A stretch of 64,000 nucleotides of DNA from Rhabditoides inermis (GCA_963966185.1 CAWZYM010000289.1:87501-151500); one strand, 5' to 3'; positions 23,446 through 35,954 are shown, counted from the stretch's first letter. Translations and numbers: made by a program. The notes: generated from the sequence alone by a model not told the origin.

Positions 23446-23738
23446 TCTTCAGGCAGTATCCTCCTCCCCCTCCTCCTTCTCCCCCTCCTCCTCCTCCTCC
23501 TCCAGTCCCATAGCGAGGCCGTCGACCGAGTCACACACCTCGTTCATACCACAGTACCCACCCACCGAGAACACTGTCTAGAAATGTAATGTTCATATCA
23601 ATCAGATGTATCAGAAACCTCTTCGACTACGCATGCAGCGCCGTTGGATCGGTAGGCGAGCGGGGCGGCTTCGGTCCACTCGCCGTCGCGGTACACGGAG
23701 ACAGTGTCCACAAACGTCCTGTCGTTGTCGTCGGTGAG
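23446..23738 (-). pseudogene. Broken kelch-gene copy, 3' fragment
   Basis: This repeats the last exons of the kelch gene (2610-2900) including part of the 3' flank. It reads DTVSVYRDGEWTEAAPLAYR, then a final exon with VFSVGGYCGMNEVCDSVDGL and the acidic tail. Homology stops abruptly at about 23738, where gcgtttacagtgcgtttgca begins. The BTB/BACK half of the same copy lies on the opposite strand from 24065, so the gene cannot be expressed as one protein. Confidence 0.75.
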
Positions 23739-23830
23739 CGTTTACAGTGCGTTTGCAAAACGGCTACGTAAACGCGTTGCAGAGGTCTTGTAAACAGTGC
23801 GTGAACGCAGCGCCAAATTACGATTGTTAC
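23739..23830. repeat. Short inverted element at the kelch rearrangement breakpoint
   Basis: gcgtttacagtgcgtttgca, cgtaaacgcg and gtaaacagtgcgtgaacgc form overlapping inverted words. Related words occur at 31556-31616 (gcgacgcactgtttac...gtaaacagtgtgtcgcgg). It lies exactly where homology to the kelch gene ends. Confidence 0.45.
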
Positions 23831-24064
23831 GCAACAACTCATGTGAAAGTGTCTCACTACTCTGCTTTTTGAAGTGGCTTAAGCGTGTCGATATGCGGTA
23901 ACTGCATTGTCATATTTCGCCAGAAAAGCCTCTGGGAAACTCTCAGACACCGTTTTTTGGTGTGGCAGAATGCGAAGCTGAGAATGAGAGAATGACAAGC
24001 AGTCGAAAACATCTTGTCGTCTATGAATCGGGAGACGCGACGAAGAGCGTCAATGTTGTCGCCC

Positions 24065-25282
24065 CGTCGTCTTCGATGCGGTCATTCCCCGGCCGTTTCC
24101 GTGTGCCGGCCAGTCTCGCATGTCTGTCTTCTCGTTCGAGTGGCCTAGCGAGGAGACGCGCGCTGCCCGCCACTCCACCACCATGCAACGGCTAGCAACC
24201 CTCAGGGAGTGAGTGCTCACACACTTCTAGTCAGTCAGAGAAGCGGAGAGTGTACTAGATAAAAGAGAGCTCAAGTGAGAACTTCGAAATTTCAAATAGT
24301 CAAAAATAGTCCAAACCCTTTCTGCCATAGGCGCGGCGAGCTGTGCGATGTGAATTTGATTCCGACCGACGCGGACGGAACCGAGTACGAAGAGGTACTG
24401 TACATTGAACGTCTTACTGTAGTCTACCGTACCCTTGAGATCGCCGCCCACAAGCCGATTCTGGCGGTGTCGTCTCCGTACTTTGACGCCATGTTTGATG
24501 CTCAGACGGGGATGCAGGAATCGACAGGCAACAGAGTTCACATACAGGTAGAGTTCATTCACATATTAAAATAGTTCGTAAAAAGTCCGTATTTGTGCTT
24601 GTCCTACCGGTCTGACCGGCCTCTAATGGTTTCCGTGTCAATGGCTGATATCGTTCCAGTCTCGTATGTATGTGTTATTGTGTTGTGATATTGCAGATGA
24701 ATCGGGAGGTGCTGCTCGCTATTGTATGCTTCTTCTACACTGGAGTGTTGACGATCGGTGAGAGAGAAAAAATTACCTTCCAGGAGGAGACTTGATCTGG
24801 GATCTTGTCGACGCTGCCTCCTACTTCCACCTGGATGAGCTCAAGGATCAGTGCGGCAGGTACTGTAGTCTACCGTATCTGGCCAAAGTACCGTACACCT
24901 TATCAGATTCCTCTCGTCGTCTCTCACGGTGGAGAACTGTTTGGAGATGGCGTGTTTGGGCGACAAGTACTCTCTGACCACCCTCACAGAAGCCGGCTGG
25001 CAACACGCGCGCGACCACTTCCGGTTAGGAATACGGTAGATACAAGAGAGTACTGTACTCCTGCAGTCGCCTGTCCAAGACTCCGGCTTTTCTCGATCTC
25101 ACCGTCGACATGGTGGTGACTCGATCTCACCGTCGACATTGTGGTGAAGCTTATATCGGGTGAGTCTCGCTCTTTCTCTCTCCCTCTCCTTTTCTCTCTC
25201 TCCCTCCCTTTCTCTCCCTCCCTCTCTCTCCCCTCCCCCCTCTCTCCATCCCTCCCCCTCCCCCTCTCCTTCTCCCTCCATC

Positions 25283-25339
<57 letters not shown>

Positions 25340-25400
25340 GCTTTCTCTCTCCCTCCATCTCCCTCTCCTTCTCCCTCCCTTCCCTCTCCTCCTCAGGTGA
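24065..25400 (+). pseudogene. Broken kelch-gene copy, inverted BTB/BACK fragment
   Basis: Plus-strand exons mirror the 5' half of the kelch gene. ATG at 24120 starts a peptide with FSFEWPSEETRAARHS. The exons that follow include RGELCDVNLIPTDADGTE (about 24331), AAHKPILAVSSPYFDAMFDA (24440), then EVLLAIVCFFYTG and LIWDLVDAASYFHLDELKDQ (24795). The BACK-region exon has CLEMACLGDKYSLTTLTEAG-like sequence to about 25025. A short tandem duplication of ctcgatctcaccgtcgacat occurs near 25095-25140. All kelch repeats are missing from this strand, and homology is lost after the CT tract near 25400. In this copy the intron after the first BTB exon begins with GT, where the intact gene has GC. Confidence 0.75.
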
Positions 25401-25771
25401 AGGTAAAATCTGAACCTAGTGCAAGAGCTATACTTTCAATAAGAGCAAATATCTAATGCAGGTGGCATCGGCGGAGCAGGTGAACCTGGCCAGATAAGAG
25501 AGGAACCCCTATCTACCCAACAGTCCATCTAGCCATACTACTAGAAACTGTTTGCATTTTCGATTAAAAAACAAGATAGATCGGAGCGGAGAACGAGAAT
25601 GACAAAAACAGTCTGCCCCCTCTTTCTTTCTAGTAAAAGAGCAACATAAACAGTAAATTCCTCACAAAGTGTTTTCTCTCGATTTGCTGCTTTGAAGATT
25701 GGGAGACGTAGTCAAAGACATGTCTATGTTATTGAAAACGTTATAGAAAATACAAAACTAAAACAAGGCTA

Positions 25772-26040
25772 CAGAGGTGGTCAGTCAAGCGGCCCTTTTC
25801 GGCCGATTTGGCGCAAATCGGCTAAAACGGCTGCAAAGCTCCTTTCTCGGGTCTCCGTTGAGCTACAGAGCTCTAGTTTAGCGGAATCGAACGCTCTACT
25901 AACGATCTATCCAACTGCACAGTTGGTTCCAGTTGAAAAAAATCAGTTGGTCTGCTTTCACACCCTTGAGCCTTGATTTTGACCCCTTCTGAGCGGTTGG
26001 CGAGACTCTCATTTGCATATCCACGCGATCGGCGAGCGAG
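25772..26040 (+). mobile_element. Half copy of the CAGAGGTGGTCAGTCAAGCGG element
   Basis: Starting at TA|CAGAGGTGGTCAGTCAAGCG it matches the left arm of the complete element at 55700 (gcccttttcggccgatttgg, ctttctcgggtctccgttga, cgatctatccaactgcacag). It ends near the centre of that element with no second arm. Confidence 0.7.
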
Positions 26041-26935
26041 AGAGGGCAATTAGCGAGACAATGCGTGACCGTGATGGTCATTCTTGAACGGGGCAGTGAA
26101 TCGACCAGTCGTACCAGAGTGGTCCTAAATAAAATCAACATGGGTTTCTTCCGCAACAACCAAATAAAACTAGCCCACAACTGGCCCACGGCTGCTGCTG
26201 CTGCTGCTGCCGGATACCCCATACTCCTCGCCCTCCCTTCTCCCCTCCTCTCGTCGTCGCTGCCTGGCTCGTCCATCTCCACAATACCCGTCGTGTATAT
26301 ACCCCACCTTGCTCTGGCGGAGAAATGATCTTCTATTTATAGACATAAGAAAGAACCTAAAGGTGTTATAAAATCTTATACCGGATTGGGGAGTTTGACT
26401 CTAACTCTAATACTCACAGTATTTTGTTTTTGTGGAAACTGTTTTCCTTTGCAATTCTATTATTGTGCATACTGAGGAAACCGATGTTGACAAAATGCAT
26501 TTTACATATATTTGTCTCTTTAGTGCCAGTCAGTCGTACAAACACAAAGTACACCGATTTGTTTAATATTTACAGATGTAACGCATTTTTGCATTACTTT
26601 GACAGGCACAGGAACATAATAACAAATAATCTCTATACTACGATACTATCATATCGTATGACGGCGATGTATAAAATCTTTAAAACATGGAATGACGACT
26701 ACCTATACCAGGAAGTCTTTTTGAAAAATGCCAATTTCACCAGCAAGAAGAGATAATCTAATAAGCCTAAGAGATGAAAATGCGATATGAGAGATGACAA
26801 GCCCCTAATAAGAGATGACAAGCCTAAGAGATGACAGTTTCTTCTTCAATGTTTATCTGGCAATTTATGAATAGCAAGTGGTAGACATTTCCGGGTTCGT
26901 GAAGAACTGGAAAAAAGGGGGACGATCAGAGAAAG

Positions 26936-27473
26936 TTCAAGTCCGCAAATGAGTTCCGTTCTTTTCACTTTAAAGAAGAACTCCGGGGAAAGAGTCACCT
27001 GCCCAAAACATTAGCGCGCCCGGAACCAGATTTTGGCGGGAAACCGCGAGTATGGCAGCGGGGGGCAGTGAGGCTCCGCCCTCGTCCAATTAGGCTATTT
27101 GGACAAAGGAATCGTAATAAAAAAATTCGAAAACGTAACTTTGTGAAGCCTCTCAGAGTTTTCATTGCCAGAATCGTGTTCCTAAGTATCATTTTCCCCC
27201 TATTGACCGGCATTCCTATTTTCCCCGGAGTTCTTCTTTATGACAGTGAGATAAAGATCAGAACATGATGGCGCGTATTTGACAAAAATGATAGGGTAGC
27301 AAAGATCGAACCATAAGAAAGAGAGAGAGAGAGCATTACCATAACGCCAATTGCTCACGTCTCATGTGAAAGAGACTGCAAATCAGAGATACATACATAT
27401 ATGAACGCCAACGTATATTGTATGATAACTGTCCAGAATTTTGTAGTCAGTCAAGTGCGAGCCTATTATACAG
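26936..27473 (-). mobile_element. tRNA-like short element, copy 4, interrupted by a MITE
   Basis: The left part gtccgcaaatgagttccg and right part agtgcgagcctattata match the 281-597 family. The body is more diverged, with only gatcgaacc and attaccataacgcca left of the tRNA-like core. A separate MITE sits inside it at 26973-27238, so this copy was inserted first. Confidence 0.6.
26973..27238. mobile_element. MITE, AAGAAGAACTCCGGGGAAA family, nested
   Basis: It is a 266-bp unit with terminal inverted repeats AAGAAGAACTCCGGGGAAA and TTTCCCCGGAGTTCTTCTT, flanked by TA on both sides. A near-identical, oppositely oriented copy lies at 56609-56883. It has no coding capacity. TA targets and short inverted ends point to the Tc1/mariner superfamily. 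Confidence 0.75.
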
Positions 27474-27860
27474 TTCAAAAGAATTTTGTCTGGAATTTTG
27501 TCTATATCTGTTCTTGTAGTATGTAGTTTTCGTGATTAATGAATATTTAATTCTGGAATGATGAAATTAGGTAGGTGGATGAGAAATGATTCCATCGGTT
27601 TCTATTCATGATGACATTCAAGCTCAAACTTTTAAATTGTAATGTTACTCAATGTGAATGAAAATGAATCATGTTCAGATGTCTCATGGTTCACTAATCC
27701 GTCCAAGTTATTTCTTTTGTGTAAATGCAGATGCGTATGTCAGATGGCGATATTCAGGCTATTCAGGCAACATGAATACACATCGTTCAACCAAGTAAAA
27801 GGAATGGGTGGAGTATAAAAGTGGACTGACACAAGATCTGTGAATATCCACACTGCTTCC

Positions 27861-28368
27861 ATGAAGCATCTGATCGCTGGAACACTCGCTTTCGTCGTCA
27901 GTTGTCAATCTCGTAGATCTCTCCTCATCCCAACGTATTCAGATCTCTGCATCTGGCTTGGCAATCAATGTCTCTCTTCTCCTTCTCATTCGATTCGTCA
28001 AATCACTCCACAACTCATTCGGTATTCTCATCACCGGACAAGTGAGCATAGCATTGTTGGTCGGAATTAAGCAAACTCGTTGCAGATTTTTGCTAACGTC
28101 ATCTTCTTATTTTGCTGGGCGTTTATATTCGCTCCCACTGTCTTGTTGTAAGTAGATATTTTTGAATGTAGTTTATTCATTATACACAATCACACAAAGA
28201 AAGGGAAAAACACATCATTTCAGTGACATCACGTTTCTCAAGGATGTGTCGTTTTCGGGACATGTGGGCATAATCAAGTTGATTTGTTATGATATCGCCA
28301 TATTCTCCCACTTTGTCGTTTCCATCAACAGATTCTGCGCCATATTCACACCTATCAAATACATGAAG

Positions 28369-28414
<46 letters not shown>

Positions 28415-29318
28415 CACTTGTTTCAGTACTTCACTCAACGTGTCGCCAAATGGCTTGTGTTCGTAATGTGGACTGTCTCAATTTCCACTTCGCTATACTT
28501 CTACACATACAGTGAGCAATCTTCGAAGTTCACGATGTCTACCACAATCATTTCAGAGCACTGCTATCTCACGTACTACGAAGATTTCTGGGCATACAAT
28601 TTCATTCCGGAGCCATTCTGTCAGGAGATCGGATACAAATTCGACTTCCTCAAGTATGGATAGCTTCGAAATACATCTCAATCTGCTTTTCATTGTAGAG
28701 CGCTGACGTTCCTTGTCCTCATCTGTGTCATCGACATAACCACATTTGTGAAAGTCTTCGTCATCAATCGACTGGTGCGTATTGCTTGAAACATATCCAT
28801 TACGTATACTTTCAGAGAAAAGACGGTTCGCAGCGTACAGCTATGCAGAAGCTGCAGGTGAACTTCCTCAAGCAGGCGTGTCTCCAAGCAGCCGCGTTCT
28901 TCGGAGAACTCGTCGCATACTTCTATGTGTCCCCCTACTTCGAGAGCAGACTCGTCAAGTTCTCGCTCACCTCCGCGCTGTGGGCCGGGCTGGCCGGAGT
29001 CGACGGGTAAGCGTGGGTGGCAGGATATGAACTAATAGAGTTTTTTTTTTATATTTCTTACTGTGATGTATTCATGATGAACAGGATTTCAGGTTGATCA
29101 CGTTCTATCACAACAAGGAGTTCCGCCGCCTGATGCGAGCCAAGCTCCTGGGTGCGCAGAGTTTGTTCAGGTGAGACGCTCGTCACCATCTCAATCGCAT
29201 CCTCTCATTCAGGAACTCCGTGAACAACTCGTCGGTGCACGGCTTCGATACTGCACCGGCGACCGACAGGAGAACGGAGCACACCGAGCACAGTTGTGTC
29301 AACTCCACACACAAGTGA
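27861..29318 (+). CDS. Nematode serpentine receptor, Srx-like seven-TM protein
   Basis: This is a putative G-protein-coupled chemoreceptor in the plasma membrane, probably of sensory neurons (known for the family, inferred here). Ten exons join in phase: 27861-27896, 27943-28041, 28086-28147, 28224-28368, 28427-28511, 28557-28653, 28699-28774, 28816-29006, 29093-29170 and 29213-29318 (324 residues). Family landmarks are SLHNSFGILITGQ after TM1, CYDIAIFSHFVVSINRFCAI at TM3 with the INRFCAI motif, WTVSISTSLYFYTY, and the C-terminal FYHNKEFRRLM. The Ser/Thr-rich tail includes one NSVNNSS run. The first intron is only 46 bp, and its placement decides the N-terminus MKHLIAGTLAFV. The fourth intron holds a (GA)n tract. 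Confidence 0.85.
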
Positions 29319-29319
29319 T

Positions 29320-30640
29320 GCGTTGTGGACTCAAATATATGACTGTCAGCAGGTCACTGATACAGTACAATCCGTAATAAGTAGAAAATTTGTAGAAATA
29401 AGTAACATTTATATTGAAAGTAATAAATCACTGTAACTCCGTTCAGAGGCGGAATTTCGAGTTGCATCAGAAGAGAGAATTGTTGTTCACAGTAATCTGC
29501 ACATGATGCACAGTCTGCACATGTAGAATGTTATCAAGAATGTTCACGGTGATTATAATTGTTTCTGTTGTGCTTGTGGATTTATTTGTTTATTTATGAT
29601 TCGTTTCACTGACAGAATGCAAGGTATCAAAATATTTATTCATTGCACTACTATTATCAGACATTTCAATTTCTGATTCATGGTGATAAGCTAAGCTTTT
29701 ATTTACAACGTTGAATTTCCCTACTTCGATAAATAATTCCGTATGTTCTCGTTACTGTTTGAAGTTTGTAGTTTGTGACAGCTGTGATCTGTGCTGTTTT
29801 TCTTCCGGTCTGGCCGGATGATGCAACTGCTTCGGCGTTGATCTTCATGGAAGTATCGCTTGTCTGATGGTTGCGGTCGCGCGGATGAAGAATGTCGAGT
29901 AGAGATGGTCCGGTTAAACGTCATTTCGGTTATTTTTTCCGGTTTTCGGTTATTTTACCGGTTCGGTTAACCGGTTAAACCGAACCGAAAAACCGTGAAG
30001 AGAACAGTGGCGACTTGTTTTTGACTTTAAGTATTATTAAAATTTATATTAACCTAGCACAGTTGTATTTTTTGCGAAAGAACAAAGATTCAGCGTAACT
30101 TTCGAATCTGCATTGGCAAGAATGCAGCTGAAAATTTGAGTTCAAAATTGGTGAGATGATCGTGCCGGTGCAAGCAACTACCCGGGAGGACGAGTGACGG
30201 TGGATTCGAAAAGCAGGAAAAGGGGACAACTGGGAGCATTCGAACATATGATCAAGTACTTTCAAAATGAAAAAAGTTTTATAATACATGATTACTATAC
30301 AATGATTGTGAACATCTATACTGTATGCTTACTGAACAGAATATGTTAGATTTCTCTTCGCGTGAACAAGATTCTACTTTCAATCAGATATTTTTTTACT
30401 TCTTCAGGTCAAGCAAATCATGGTGAAACAGTTTATATCACGTTATGTTATTTCAAATACACTGCGGTGAAATCACTTTGTGAGACATTTAAGTGAAAAA
30501 AGACAAAACGCGAAAAACGTTTCACAGAACGCTTTATACTTACAAATAGGTTTGCCACACACTTTTCTAAACACTTGTACTATACGGAGACATTAACATG
30601 TTACGAATGAAACTACTTAAAATTTTGTAAGAACTTTGTA
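29320..30640. other. Intergenic region with a CGGTT-rich palindromic patch
   Basis: Poly(A)-type signals (aataaa) occur near 29422. At about 29905-29995 ccggttttcggttatttt and ggttaaccggttaaaccgaa form a run of overlapping inverted CGGTT words. agaacagtggcgacttgttt at 30001 resembles the end of an element at 55207-55587. No gene was found. Confidence 0.4.
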
Positions 30641-30641
30641 T

Positions 30642-30887
30642 TTAATCCTTGTCCTTTTTGCACTTCTTGTATGGATCGGTTTTTCTCATGTGAAGAGCGA
30701 CATAGAAGCGAGCGACAGAAACACCAATGACGCCGATGAGAACATTGCAGATCATGGCGAGAACTGAAAGGAAACACCTCTCTCCATTCCCTCTCTCTCC
30801 CTCTCTCTCTCCCTCTCTTTCTCTTCCCCTCTCTCCTCTCTTTTATTCTGTTTCTCCATCTTTCTTCCTCGCGCGCTCTCTCCCTAC

Positions 30888-30942
<55 letters not shown>

Positions 30943-32616
30943 CTCTCCCTCTCCCTCCCTCTCTTTCCCTCCCTCTCTCTCTCCCCCCCCTTTCTCTTCT
31001 TCTCTCCCCCTTCTCTCTCCCCCTCTCTCCCTCTCTCTCTCTCTCTTCTCTCTCTCTTCCCTCTCTCTTCCTCTTCCTCTCTCTCTCCCTCTCTCTCTCT
31101 CACATTGTGCCCCCGCCGCCGCTGTGACGGGCTGTGAGAGTGGATCGCAGAGTTGATATCGAATGTTGTCGTAGATCGTAGCAATGTGACAGCGAGGCGA
31201 TTTCTTTTTCATGTTTTCCTGAAATACCCAATGAGTGGGAAGATATGAAGAGGAAAGTGGAAAGAATCCTCACCACAAATGCTTTCACAGTTTTCAGCGC
31301 CAGCTCCTTCACTTTAATGAACACTGTCTTAGACAACTCTTTCTAAATGTATGTTGGAACAAAAATGGGGAAAGCAGATCAACGCACAAGTTTGAGTTCT
31401 TCGAGGAACATTTTCATGTCGACCAGTGTTCCAATGCTCACTGTCACCATCTTCCCCCCTTCCATCCTCTCTTCACTTGAAGAAATTGCGTTCGCATTCT
31501 TCTGGATAATTTGACGTTTTCTTGCTGAAAAAAGTCATCGTTTTCCTATTGCGAAACCGCGACGCACTGTTTACCTCAGCATTGTCTTGCTACGTAAACA
31601 GTGTGTCGCGGCGCGTATGCGTCGCGTGCATTCACTAACCACTTTATCCAGCCATTTCCTCACTTTGTCTATCGAGATATCTGAGTGAATATGTCCGACT
31701 CCGGACCGTATTACCAGAATCTCTGCTAGCGCTTCCGTGAGAGATCCGGTGAACTGCTTATCCTGAAGTTGAAGACGATAGCCACCGAGGTGTCAAAGTG
31801 CTGCACAACAATATGTAGCGCACTACGCATGGCCCGGGCGAGGAATATTGTGACTAGAGATTCACAATCACAATGGAAGCACTGTCTTATCCGAACCACG
31901 GTGTTTTTGGGTCTGAATGCACTACAACTGGGCATACACGAGACGTGTCATCTAGACTCGCAGCTCGCTATAGAGTACGCAATGGAGCAATGGAGCGGCA
32001 CGTGGGATGTGTACAGACTAAATGCGCAGTCTCACTTCGATGAGTGCTTTGATGTTGTCGAGTCTCCGCATCTGCTTGTGCTTGTCGACCGAGTCCTCCA
32101 GCTGGTTGATGTACGGCTCGGCGTGCTGCTTGATGTTGCGTTCGATCAGCTCTTTCACTGCAAACACCAATCTCTCGTTCTCTCTTTCTCTCCCTCTCCT
32201 CCTCCTCTCTCTCATCTCTCTCCTCTCTCTTTCTCTCTTCATCTCTCTCCCTCCCCTCTCTCCCTCCGTACCAGCCGGTTCGAGCTTGTCCAATGTATCC
32301 GCCATCGCAGCTCCATACGTCATATTCAACGTCCTCGAGCTGCAGCGTGTCAGCGCTTGCCTGAATCCAAAATACAGTATCCGCAATTACAGTAATCCTT
32401 CGTACCCAATGTCAAAGTTGCGGACGACGTTCTCGATTTCGGGCATGTTGGGAATCTCTATGGTCTGGAGGCGACTGTGTGCGAGAGTGTTCATGGTGGA
32501 GTAGTCACCGACGTGCATACACGCCAGCTTCGCAGAGCGCGTCAGAAAGACGTAGATGCTGAACAGGATGGGGTGAGAGGGATGAGAGAGAGAGAGAGAG
32601 AAAGAGAGAAAGAGAG

Positions 32617-32689
<73 letters not shown>

Positions 32690-32972
32690 AGAGAGACTCA
32701 CATCATGCAGAGTGCGGGTATAATTACGAGAACGAGGAAGATGATTGACCACACGCAGAGGCAGCTGCGAGCAAAGAGATACCCTGAAATGCGTACGTAC
32801 AATACTTATGGTACGAACAGTCCGATCACACTCACTCTTCGTGCACATATCGATGAGTACAGCGATGAGACAGCCAAATGCCGAGATTTGAACAAAGAGA
32901 CCGGAAGGAAGAGAGATGAAACGCATCCAAGCCAAATTCCAGATGCCCCACGAGACGTACTAGAAAGGGTTC

Positions 32973-33014
<42 letters not shown>

Positions 33015-33834
33015 TCTCTCTCCTCTCACGTTGTTGATGGTCGCTTTGGATGCGTGAATATCGTACATCATCGGTACCATCTGAACAATCTACCGTATAC
33101 TTTTCTGGACTACCGTACTCTCACGTCTTTCACGAATCCCTTTTGATCGCCGTACATTGAAGCATACGAGTCGTCGATGGCTTTTGTTATCTGAAGGCAA
33201 AGATACAGTATCCTTTGGACAAATCAGCACTCACGTATCGCTCAATGGTTTCCCTGCTGGAGACGAGACTTCTGAGGTTGTCATCCTCCACTATCTCGTA
33301 TATCGATGCGTTGATGAGCTTGAGTGAATTGGAAGCGGCTTCCAGTTTCGCGTCGATCTTCCCGAACAACTTCTTCACTTCTTCATTGTACCTGGGATTT
33401 GTCACCTGTAAACGAGATGTCTTACATGTAAACGAGGAAAGTGAGAAATGTAGAGTACGTTGTGTTTTGCTGTTGTAAACTCTGCGATTCCTGTGATTCC
33501 TGCGTTGCCACTCTCGATGCTCACAATAATTTCTTTCATCGCATCCTAAGAATATCGATCACACTTATAAGTTCACTGAGTTTCTAAGTTCACTAACCAG
33601 AATCTGTTTGGCAGTGGCGGGTGCGCCTCGGAGTAGCATATCCGGCACTCTGTCGCCCTGTCAATATAATGGTTTGCTTCCTATACACATTCATCTCCGT
33701 CAATAGGAACGGGGCGGACTTACAAAATCGCGGAATCCCTTCTTCACATCCGCCAACTCGACTTCGAACAGCGTGTCGCCCTTGCACACTACATGCTCGA
33801 TTTCGTCGTTGAGATCTGAATATGCAGATGAGGA

Positions 33835-33866
<32 letters not shown>

Positions 33867-34520
33867 AGAGGGGGGGGGACGCACGATCGATCTGCTTGTC
33901 CATGTCTATTCTGTCGACCAGCTTGCTGATGATGGCAGTCGCATGCGCAGATACAGCCAGGACTAGGATTCCGAACATCATCATCAGAACAATCAACACG
34001 ATCAGGGCGATCTTCCTGCAAGAGAGGTTAGAGATGGACGAGAGAGCGTGCATATGGAGAGGGGCACACATGCAAGGTGACAGAAAGACGAGAGTGTGTG
34101 GATGGAGAGGGGCAGACATGCAAAGTGAGAGAAAGACAAGAGTGTGCGGATGGAGAGCGTCAGACATGTGGAGATTGACGATAGAGCGTGTAGATAAAGA
34201 GAGGCAGACACACTCGCCTGCTCGACAGTTTCCGTCCTAGCGGATACATGGGGTCTTCGCACGGCTTCGCGTACCGCACACGGTCCTTGTCGGCCAGAGA
34301 CCTATACGGTATCTACAGTATACCTACGTTACACGGGGTTACTGTACATCTTCTCCTCTGGATTCTCGGATGGCGGGGCACTGGCGACAACACTCGCGCT
34401 CTCGGTACTCCTCGCTTTCGGAGTGCCATTCGAACTCTTGCCAACGCTCACATTCAACGCCCCATTGCTGCTCCTATCCACAGAGTCCGCATTCACACTC
34501 CGAACCTAGAGAGGGGAGAT

Positions 34521-34569
<49 letters not shown>

Positions 34570-35737
34570 CCTTTTTGGTTTCCTTAGATCTGTCCTGTGA
34601 CTTTTCCAATGACCTCGCTTTGCTAGCCTCTTTGTTCTCTTTACTAGGCTCGCCGCTATTCTTTCCGTCAGCGCTGCGTTGGACACTCTTCGCATCGATC
34701 TTCCCTTCCTTAAAACAAATGAAGTCTTCATCTTCCAGAAGGTGTGACGTCACCTTGCTGGTCACCTTGACGTCCTTTCCTCCAGCTACCCTCAAGTTTC
34801 CCCCATTCGCCGTTTTCTCGCCAGTCATCGGTTCCTTGCTCTTCTCCTCCTCTTTCTTCGTGTCCTCCGATTTCGCAGCCAACATGTTGCTTTTTTCAGT
34901 CTCCGTCTAAAAGTACAGTATGATACAGTATCAAGTACAGTAACCCGTACCGTCTTGGGTGGTCCCTTTTCGAATCGCGGCGGTCGGGGGCGACAGCAAC
35001 AGCAGAACGAGCAGGCAAACGAGTAGGCAATCAACACGGTCACCAGTCCCGACACACACGCAGTCAGGAACGACTGAAGAGATTAGGTATACGGTAGTTT
35101 ACAGTATCCCGGGTTACGGTAGCTACCCACCGGCATGACACCCAGGATCACTTCGGCGAGCAGCATCTTCTGCGCCGACGGGTTCGTAAAGTCCTGAAAT
35201 CGATCGATAACCAATCGATAATCATTCGATTACCTTGGCAATGTTCTGCAGGGTGAGGTCGGGTATGCGGTTTTCGTGGCTGGGATCGAAGACTCCGTAG
35301 CCCCAGAACATATCTGGGTGAGGGGGGATGCGGGGAGGGGAGATGGGAGGCTTGCGGGAACACATGCCTAGGAGAGAAGTGACGTCATTCTCTGATCCGA
35401 GAGGAGACAGAGGACGCACCCTTCTCGCGCACCTTCACCCATGCCTGCTTGATTTGAGCGGGTGTCTGCACCGGCGCGCCCTTTCCTGGTCGTTTCGTGG
35501 ATGCAGCCGCAGCCACTGCCACAATCACCGCCAATCTGAAAGCAGCAAGGTTACGTACCTACACGTTACGGTATACTACAGTACTGTTGACATGGTGGAT
35601 TCAAAACAACAATACCAACGACATTGTCAACAGTTTATCCCGACAGTTTGAGAAAGACGGAGGGAGAGAGGGAAGGAGGGGCGGGGCTTGGAGGGGCGGA
35701 CTCACACCACACCAAGCAGTCGTGGCGGCGGGCGCAT
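30642..35737 (-). CDS. Prominin-like pentaspan membrane protein
   Basis: Prominins are cholesterol-binding glycoproteins of plasma-membrane protrusions. The model starts at 35737 (MRPPPRLLG) with a signal peptide, LAVIVAVAAAAS. TM1 (about 35050-34970) ends in SFACSFCCCCRPRPP, the Cys-rich turn typical of the family. TM2 is IALIVLIVLMMMFGILVLAV (about 34015-33950). A loop of about 200 residues includes NVTNPRYNEEVKKLFGKIDA. TM3 is near 32930-32850, and TM4 (WSIIFLVLVIIPALCMM) near 32745-32700. After a second loop (IEIPNMPEIENVVRNFDIGY), TM5 is MICNVLIGVIGVSVARFYVA, followed by a Lys-rich tail to the TAA at 30642-30644. Unusual is a Lys/Ser/Glu-rich insert of roughly 200 residues between TM1 and TM2 (34910-34250). 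Introns carry CT/GA tracts and TACAGTA-type words. Exon joins were only partly checked. Confidence 0.7.
31556..31616. repeat. 60-bp inverted repeat in an intron
   Basis: cgcgacgcactgtttac and gtaaacagtgtgtcgcgg are inverse copies around a 25-bp spacer. The same words are found at the kelch breakpoint near 23739. Confidence 0.55.
34020..34210. repeat. ~54-bp tandem repeat in a prominin-like intron
   Basis: About three and a half diverged copies of a unit containing gagagtgtgtggatggagag and gggcagacatgcaaggtgac. It lies just upstream (in gene direction) of the TM2 exon. Confidence 0.6.
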
Positions 35738-35954
35738 CGCGGGAAGAGAGAAGAGGAAATGACGGGTGGCAGGGAGGGAGGGAAGGGAGAGAGGGAGGAG
35801 AGTCTAGACAGTGACAATCAACGACACTGCACGTGCGCGAAATGTGTTGACGCGGTCGCATTTCCCGACGCTCGATTGTTGGATCAATTGTGAGCCACAT
35901 CGGGCGTTCAAAAATTGCGTACGCCACCCATATAGAATATTTATCGCAAACCAA

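Larger units (their letters stand above)
25990..27860. other. Gene-poor interval before the receptor
   Basis: Apart from the nested elements at 26936-27473 it has a (GCT)n tract at 26188-26206 and AT-rich DNA. A 110-codon open frame at 26424-26756 lacks recognisable motifs and is probably chance. The promoter of the receptor should lie in 27480-27860, and a TATA-like gtataaaag occurs at about 27814. Confidence 0.35.

Noticed and set aside
30613..31212. Arg-Glu-rich and Ser-Leu-rich frames over CT/GA tracts
   Set aside because: They are translations of dinucleotide repeats in introns, and similar frames occur on both strands at each such tract.
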